Assembly (NCBI RefSeq): GCF_042453785.1
Contig: NC_091665.1
Coordinates: forward strand, 4,041,501 to 4,105,500
DNA length: 64,000 bases
Direction of reading: 5' to 3'
Origin: Malus domestica
Taxonomy: Eukaryota > Streptophyta > Magnoliopsida > Rosales > Rosaceae
Position 1 is the first letter of the stretch; every line of letters begins with the position of its first letter. The notes beneath the pieces were generated by a model. It worked only from the letters and a program-made list of their open reading frames with translations, had not been told where the DNA came from and searched no databases. The position numbers were made by a program, and so were the translations under genes. Below are positions 58,427 to 64,000 of the stretch, one piece after another.

Positions 58427-60190
58427 AATGCCCCCACTTCAAGGCGCGTCGTATACATGTGCTTGTCACGTGTAGAAGATGCGTTTTGAAGTCCCTTATT
58501 GTAGATGTTGATCCAAGGGCCATTCGAGGCTTGATCTTGAATTGGGCTGGAGATTTCTTCAAGGGCCGTTGAGGCTTGTTCTTGAACTTTTGTTTGAAAT
58601 TTCTTCAAGGGCCGTCGAGGCTTGATCTTGAAGGTTGAAATTGGACCACAAGGAGCTTCATGTGGTAGATGATATTTTTCTTTGGTAGTGGGTGAATCGG
58701 CACGTATTTTGTTGCGCTTATTGACTTTCCACAGCTTTGATCTTGAACTGGTTCGGAGGATTTTTTTGGTTTCTTCCAATTGTTGACTTTCCACAGCTTT
58801 AATCTTGAACTGGTTCGGAGGACTTTTTTTTTTTTTTTTTTTTTGGTTTCCTCCAATTGTTGACTTTCCACAAGACAATTGCGCTTATTGACTTTCCACA
58901 GGCCATTAGTTCTTAAATTACCCGTAGGAAGTTCTTTAATACCTGGCAGCAGTGGCAGCAACCTTTTGCCTTTAAATGGTCCTTCAAAGCATCACTTTTC
59001 AGCCACTCATCCGTGGTTGGCAGCTTCAGTGTAAAGAGCCATCACCATATCAACTGTTTTGAAATATTTGCTGAGGAAACTCGAGATCCGTCAACAGTTG
59101 AAGATGAGTACCCGAGAGCAACGCTAGGTGAGCAACCAGGCAAAGGTTCCTGGCAATCAGTTCCTGATCGGACGTTTAATTTCAGGTTCCGACTGATTGC
59201 TTCCTTTCTCCTTGTTCTGCAAGCAAGAACAAGGGCAAAGGAAATGATAGGGAAAAAGCATGATATGAGATACCTTTGCTTTCAACCCCGATGATATGAG
59301 ATACTTTTGCTTTTGAAGAAGTAGCGGATGATCAACATATGTGTTTGTTGAGCTTGTCTCCACATGCTTCGATGCATCATTTTCATTCGCCTCTTCTGTT
59401 CTCCTGGCCGATGTGGTATCTTCTCTAGAAGTATAAGATGTTGAGATAATGGGTACTTCGAGAGCAGTGCTAGGTGAGCAATCAGGAAAGATTCCAAGCA
59501 GTCGGTTCCTTACCAGGAGCTTGAGTGGAGGTTCCGACATATTGCTTTCTTTATCCTTGTCATAGTAGTGAAGAGGGAGGACAAAGAAAAGGATAGGGTG
59601 AAAGCATGCTATGAGATACTCTTGCTTTCAACCCCAGTGATATGAGATACCTTTGCTTTGATGTGATTTGGCTGAGGAAGCGTTTCCAGGGAGGCAGAAA
59701 AATTGAGTTTTGGTTGCAGATGCCTTCGGCAAGGAAGAAGAGTCAGGGTGGATGTGTGTCTTGCTAGAGGATGAAACTCGAATTATATGGTGAGCTCCCA
59801 ACAGCAAGTGGCAGGGTGGATGTGCCTTGTCTCCCATGCTTTGTCGGCCAACAGTCGGGTAGATGAGTATGATGGACTCCACACGTTTTCAACCTTGTCA
59901 GTGATCTCTGGCAAAGTTGCACGTGATAGCCGAAAGCTGAAACTGCGTCTGAAAAGTGTTGATGGATTTTACGCAGGAAAATCCGGGTTTTGAAATTCGA
60001 AGAGTGGCGTTTCTTTAATTTTTTTTTTTTGAACAAGTAGTTGTGTTGCCTCTTCTTTTTTAAAGAGGTGTCAATCATTTTCAACCTGCACGTTTTGAAG
60101 ATTGCTCGCCTCTGAAAATCGTTCTTGCTGTATTTCTGAGATTTTTTTTTTTTTTCACTCCAACCCTTTTCTTTTAACATCTTTTTGGAA
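58427..60190. other. E2 internal non-coding region
   Basis: Contains the rest of the nested element, then E2 sequence matching E1 49.8-50.9 kb in reverse. A duplicated ~73-bp unit (TTGACTTTCCACAGCTTT, CTTGAACTGGTTCGGAGGA) is at 58723-58880, with a long T-run. No gene. Confidence 0.6.
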
Positions 60191-60898
60191 ATGGCTAACT
60201 CATCTAACATTTGTTTAGATTTGAGTCTTAGCAGTGGCGCAGGTGCACCGAGTCAGGGTAATATATGGCGCCCGTCCTTCTCATCTTTTAATGACCCCCT
60301 TACAGTTGACGACTCTATAATGAGGGATGCAGCAACAGCTACGGTTGTAGCTAGAAACCTTATCACTCCTGAAGATAATAGGATGCTTTCACGACGGTCC
60401 GATGAATTAGCTGTTCGAGAGTCCCATGCTCTCAGTGTTCAGTGTGCGAACTCTGTTTCCAACCTGGGCCAACTCTTACTTGTTCGAACTCGCCAGGTTG
60501 AATCATTGACAGCCGAGGCGGTAGTCCTTAATCAAGTGATCAGACAGCTGAAGTATGAGAATAGAGAATTGCAGGTGCTTGCAAATAATTATTCGACGAG
60601 CATGAAGAGGAAGTTTGATCAGTTGCTAGACTCCGGAGGTCGGATTCAAAGTGACAATCGGAGATTTGTGGATGTATTCCAGAGGGACCTTTTGCCTTCG
60701 TCATCTGAAGTTCGACCAAGTATTGAGGTTCCGAATAATCCATCCCCAACGCCTCCCTCTTCTAGGGTTCCGCCGAGTATTAAGGCTTCAAGTACCGAGG
60801 CTTCACATAAGTCGCCGAGTACCAAGGTTTCAAGTACTGAGGCTTCACATAAGTCGCCGAGTACTAAGGCTTCAAGTATTGAGGCTTCTCATGAGTGA
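60191..60898 (+). CDS. E2 antisense gene aORF1 (coiled-coil, unknown function), intact
   Basis: ATG at 60191, 235 residues, stop TGA at 60896-60898. Starts MANSSNICLDLSLSSG; the LDLSLSSG stretch recalls a short hydrophobic repressor-like motif (LxLxL), an inference only. Then NIWRPSF, VVARNLITPEDNRMLSRRSD and QCANSVSNLGQLLLVRTRQV. A predicted coiled coil follows (VIRQLKYENRELQVLANNY). The tail is a Ser/Thr/Pro-rich 14-residue repeat (SSTEASHKSPSTK, about 2.5 copies). It is the undamaged homologue of the E1 frame at 48466-49140, and both are antisense to their elements. Conservation of the frame in two elements suggests it is a real retrotransposon gene. No known domain recognised. Confidence 0.75.
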   Translation: MANSSNICLDLSLSSGAGAPSQGNIWRPSFSSFNDPLTVDDSIMRDAATATVVARNLITPEDNRMLSRRSDELAVRESHALSVQCANSVSNLGQLLLVRTRQVESLTAEAVVLNQVIRQLKYENRELQVLANNYSTSMKRKFDQLLDSGGRIQSDNRRFVDVFQRDLLPSSSEVRPSIEVPNNPSPTPPSSRVPPSIKASSTEASHKSPSTKVSSTEASHKSPSTKASSIEASHE

Positions 60899-61278
60899 CA
60901 TTCGTGTAAGGTTTTTTTTTTTTTTTTTTTTTTAATTTTATTTAGATGGTACTTGATGCGCACTATTCTTTTACTCCCTATTTTTAGACGGAAATTCGTC
61001 GTCTTCCCCATGCTTTCTTCCTTTCAATTATTCCGTCTCCATCACCTATTTCCTTTTTTCATAATTGCTAATAGTAGCATACACCATGACCTGTCTTTTC
61101 TTGCTTTTTATCATTTCCTTTGGATGGTGCCTGTCAATCACTTTCTTTCTTTGCTTTCGGTGGCTGGTCACCATTTGCAAACCCTTTTTTTTTTTTTTTT
61201 TTACACATACGGTCATATTTTCCCAATACACTTGGCATTTTCTTTCTTGTACACAATCATATTCCCAATGCACTGGCC

Positions 61279-61319
<41 letters not shown>

Positions 61320-61805
61320 TTACACAACCATATTTTCAATGCATTTGGCACTTTCTTTTTTTTGTACACAACCATATTTTCAATGCATTTCATATCACCT
61401 CTCATTTTGGTTTTTCTTTTCCAGGCATGGGTGGTCATTTGCACAATTTGCATAGTCACGGACCTGTGTTTTGAATAGCCACCGCATTTCGTTTGCTTCT
61501 CCTGGGACCTTTATATATATATATATGGGATTGCTCATTTGCTTGCACACTCATAACACAGTTTCAGCCACTGCATTGCTTGTTGTCTTGCATCACCACT
61601 GCACCATTGTCCAGCAATCCTGCGCTGCTGCTTTTACTTGGTGAGTCACTTGAGTATGTATATGTGTATATATATATATATACACATATATATACGGAAG
61701 ACTGCTGTTGTAGTTTGCCTTATCGCTGTTGCAGTTTGCTTTATCACCGTTGCAGTTTGCTTTATCACCGTGCATACCATTTCCATCTTTTGAGCCATGC
61801 ATATA

Positions 61806-61850
<45 letters not shown>

Positions 61851-62361
61851 CCCATCACCATCACCATTTGCGTCCTTATATATGTGGAGGTTGATCGTCT
61901 TGTCACCATCTCCATTTTGTGCACTTATCCCATCACCAAACCATGCACCCATATGTTTATATATATATATAACGCACAATGTGTGTGTCCCCATTGATGG
62001 ATTTCTTTGTTTGTAATGTCAGGAATTTTATTTTTTATTTATTTATTTTTTTTAATCTTGAGAAGACAGAGCTTGACGCCAGGATCTTAGCAAAGCTTTT
62101 AGAGCCGTGGTAACAAGCCGTGGGTGTGCTTGTGTAAAAGACTGCAACGAAGTTTCACTGTGTAGTGCCTTTGGACCACAGTTTTCCCTTGGTGGCGCGC
62201 TGTCGTGTGGTGCTAGAAACTGCTTGCGTAATCGCTGCGGGTTCGCGTAGTGCGATTGCGTAGCATTTTGGTTTCTTTTGCCACTGTAACGTGCCTTAAA
62301 GGACCATCCTGTAGCTGCCATCTTTGTCGTGCTGCTCAAGTTTTGTGGTTGATTTGTGGTC
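60899..62361. repeat. Microsatellite- and minisatellite-rich stretch of E2
   Basis: T-runs at 60911-60933, 61187-61202 and 61281-61319. A ~60-bp unit (ACACAACCATATTTTCAATGC...TGGCA) repeats about four times at 61200-61395. TA/GT dinucleotide runs lie at 61514-61530, 61665-61695, 61808-61847 and 61958-61972. An 18-21-bp unit (GTTGCAGTTTGCTTTATCACC) repeats three times near 61700-61770. Short open frames here are not credible genes. Confidence 0.75.
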
Positions 62362-64000
62362 ATGGTATTTTTTAAATGTTTTAGGAACAACACCATCACC
62401 ATTCTTGCAAAGGAAGGCGATTCACAAGATGAGGGAACAACGCTGAAGCTTTACCCGCCTCTAACTGGTCCTAGGGCGCTTGCTCTTCCCGTGAAAGACA
62501 ATTCCATGCATATTAAGTCATGGTCTTCTGAAGTATCTTGGGAGGTGGTAGACACTGTTCAACCAATTATGAAGAAAAAAGCGTGCACATTGAAGGTTCT
62601 TATTTTGAATCATTCACACCATGCTCGTGACCATCACCCGGCCTCGTTTAAGCTTCTTGGTGATCACATTCGCAGCGGGGCTATGGCTTGGAATGGTACC
62701 TTGTCGACTACTGGAGAAGCCGTCTTTGATGAGCTTTATTGGAAGTGGCTTGAAGATGTCTTAAGCCGGTCTAAAGATGTGCTTACTAAAGTGGGCCTTT
62801 ACCATGCTGTGTACGCATCTTTGTTTAGTTATGATTGTCATCCTTCCGTCCTTCGAGCGTTCTTTGAGCATTGGTGTTCAGGGACCAATACACTTCACAC
62901 GGCACAGGGGGAGATGTCAATTTCACTGTGGGATCTTCACAGGATAGGAGGCTTGCCGATCCATGGTAAGTTTTATGACGAGGTCGTTCCCAGCGCGGAG
63001 GAACTCTCTCTTTGCAATAGCCGAGGATTACCTGTGAGTTGCCGCTATTTGTTTTGGGCGTATCACAAGCTTTTCCAAGATGCTCAAGGTAAATCAGGCG
63101 TGAAGATTTCCTCATGGATCCAATTTTGGTACTGGGAGGCCATGAGGTATAAGAGGTCTTCAAAGAAAAGTTGTCGTAACAAGACCACTAGGCCAAATGG
63201 AGACTCAGACCCGTTCGGTGTTATTGGCTCAAATAGATGTCGCTCTTCTGATGAGTTGAGAGCGTTTGAGGATCTTGGCATAGTATCAGAGCATGTGGAT
63301 GAGTCTTACCTAGCTGCTTTTTTAACTTGTTGGCTTTGTAAGTTTGTTTTCCCGACAGGCGACGTTAACTTAGTTCGTCCTGGAGTTTTCAAAATTGCTA
63401 GTAAGATGGCTGCAGGTGAGTCTTTTAGCCTTGCTATTCCGATTTTAGCCAACATTTACAATGGCCTGAGCATTGTTTCGAACTCGGCAAACACTGAAGA
63501 TCGTGCTGCGGTGTTTCCTTACCACTATGTGTATGGTTGGTTGGGTGAATATTTTGGCACTCATTTTTCTTTGACGACTCTAGACAAGTCAAGGCCTTCT
63601 TCATCGACTGCAGCCAAGATGGGGCCTTTGATGACGAAGTATTCTGGTGTGCTCTCTACGAAAAGCCTTGAAGATTTGCAGGCACGAGCGCTATTTGAAA
63701 GTTGTGAAGGTTTGAGGATGGACCCCTTAGCGAGAGTTGGCTCGGCGCGGCGAGGCATCGTAAATAATTCGTATCTTCGCTCGTCAGACTTGTCTTATCT
63801 TATAAGTCTTCGTTCAGGGTTTGTTTCTTTGCGGCAAGAAAACCGGTGCATTGTTCATCCATATAGTCCTCACCGTTTCGGCAGGCAGTTTGGTTTTGTC
63901 CAAAACTTGCCAGGCAAGCTGAAGGAAAATAACCAATCAACATCTTTGCAAGCCGTGTATATGCATTGGGAGTCTTGTACCCGTGCACGTACAAATGCTG
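62362..64000 (+). CDS. Plant mobile domain (PMD) protein within E2, 3' end outside window
   Basis: One frame stays open from the ATG at 62362 through the window end (546 codons, no stop), and the protein continues. LYPPLTGPRALALP is followed by a core typical of the plant mobile domain (PF10536, the MAIN/MAIL family): AVFDELYWKWLEDVL, LRAFFEHWCSGTNTLH, GEMSISLWDLHRIGGLPIHG, VSCRYLFWAYHKLF, WIQFWYWEAMRY and FLTCWLCKFVFPTGDVNLVRP. FPYHYVYGWLGEYFGTHF follows. PMD proteins are linked to silencing and genome stability in plants, and one subgroup travels with transposons. Here the frame is antisense to a Tat-type element. A TTTTAG acceptor-like site at 62378-62383 leaves open a spliced upstream exon. 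Host gene or cargo cannot be settled without sequence beyond 64000. Confidence 0.75.
   Translation, partial: MVFFKCFRNNTITILAKEGDSQDEGTTLKLYPPLTGPRALALPVKDNSMHIKSWSSEVSWEVVDTVQPIMKKKACTLKVLILNHSHHARDHHPASFKLLGDHIRSGAMAWNGTLSTTGEAVFDELYWKWLEDVLSRSKDVLTKVGLYHAVYASLFSYDCHPSVLRAFFEHWCSGTNTLHTAQGEMSISLWDLHRIGGLPIHGKFYDEVVPSAEELSLCNSRGLPVSCRYLFWAYHKLFQDAQGKSGVKISSWIQFWYWEAMRYKRSSKKSCRNKTTRPNGDSDPFGVIGSNRCRSSDELRAFEDLGIVSEHVDESYLAAFLTCWLCKFVFPTGDVNLVRPGVFKIASKMAAGESFSLAIPILANIYNGLSIVSNSANTEDRAAVFPYHYVYGWLGEYFGTHFSLTTLDKSRPSSSTAAKMGPLMTKYSGVLSTKSLEDLQARALFESCEGLRMDPLARVGSARRGIVNNSYLRSSDLSYLISLRSGFVSLRQENRCIVHPYSPHRFGRQFGFVQNLPGKLKENNQSTSLQAVYMHWESCTRARTNA

Larger units (their letters stand above)
56847..64000 (-). 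mobile_element. E2: Tat-type LTR element, minus orientation, continues past the window
   Basis: Starts with a 3' LTR (56847 to about 57285) of the same family as 26136-26650: reading minus, its end is GCATCAACA and its TATA box reads CTATAAAAAG. The first ~100 bp of the LTR and the adjacent purine tract are deleted. The internal region resembles the 3' part of E1 in reverse (57290-57725 and 58650-59700). An LTR of another family lies within. Coding regions at 60191-60898 and 62362-64000 are on the plus strand, antisense to the element. Gag-pol and the 5' LTR would lie beyond 64000. Confidence 0.8.

Noticed and set aside
61046-62016. Phe-, Tyr- and Ile-rich frames on both strands
   Set aside because: They translate poly-T and TA/GT microsatellites.

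Overview
This window is nuclear DNA from a flowering plant. Genes are split by GT-AG introns, gaps are AT-rich, TATA boxes are plant-like, and the gene families (TIR-NBS-LRR, P-class PPR, VIP1-like bZIP, CYP722-like P450, serine decarboxylase) are typical of eudicots. Several short repeats resemble elements I associate with apple and pear, so Rosaceae (Maleae) is my best guess. That guess is an inference and no database was searched.

Layout. 0-1.6 kb: 3' end of a serine decarboxylase gene. 2.0-3.3 kb: a decayed TIR-NBS-LRR (TNL) copy. 3.7-6.8 kb (minus): a complete eight-exon P450 gene whose last intron holds an inverted-repeat transposon. 9.5-16.6 kb (minus): a PPR cluster with one intact gene and two broken copies. 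Between these copies lies a LINE-type insertion that carries a whole 5S rRNA sequence. 18.3 kb: a scrap of plastid clpP. 19.9-23.5 kb (minus): a VIP1-like bZIP gene. 24-31 kb: mainly transposon remnants, small tandem duplications, an LTR and a TIR-exon fragment.

31.5-55.1 kb: two head-to-tail TNL genes. The first (TNL1) is intact but has lost the TIR/NBS intron exactly. The second (TNL2) is cut in its NBS exon by a 15.2-kb Tat-type Ty3/gypsy retrotransposon, here called E1. E1 has 512-bp LTRs that differ at one base and a 5-bp target duplication, so it is young. It encodes gag-pol with one internal stop on the plus strand and extra genes on the opposite strand.

56.2-64 kb: an RTE-type LINE tail broken by a second, related LTR element (E2, minus orientation). 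E2 contains an LTR of another family. E2 shares one antisense gene with E1, but further in it carries a long open plant mobile domain (PMD) reading frame that runs off the window.

The host genes do not form a pathway. The unifying theme is an NLR cluster being reshaped by retrotransposons, and LTR elements carrying antisense cargo genes.
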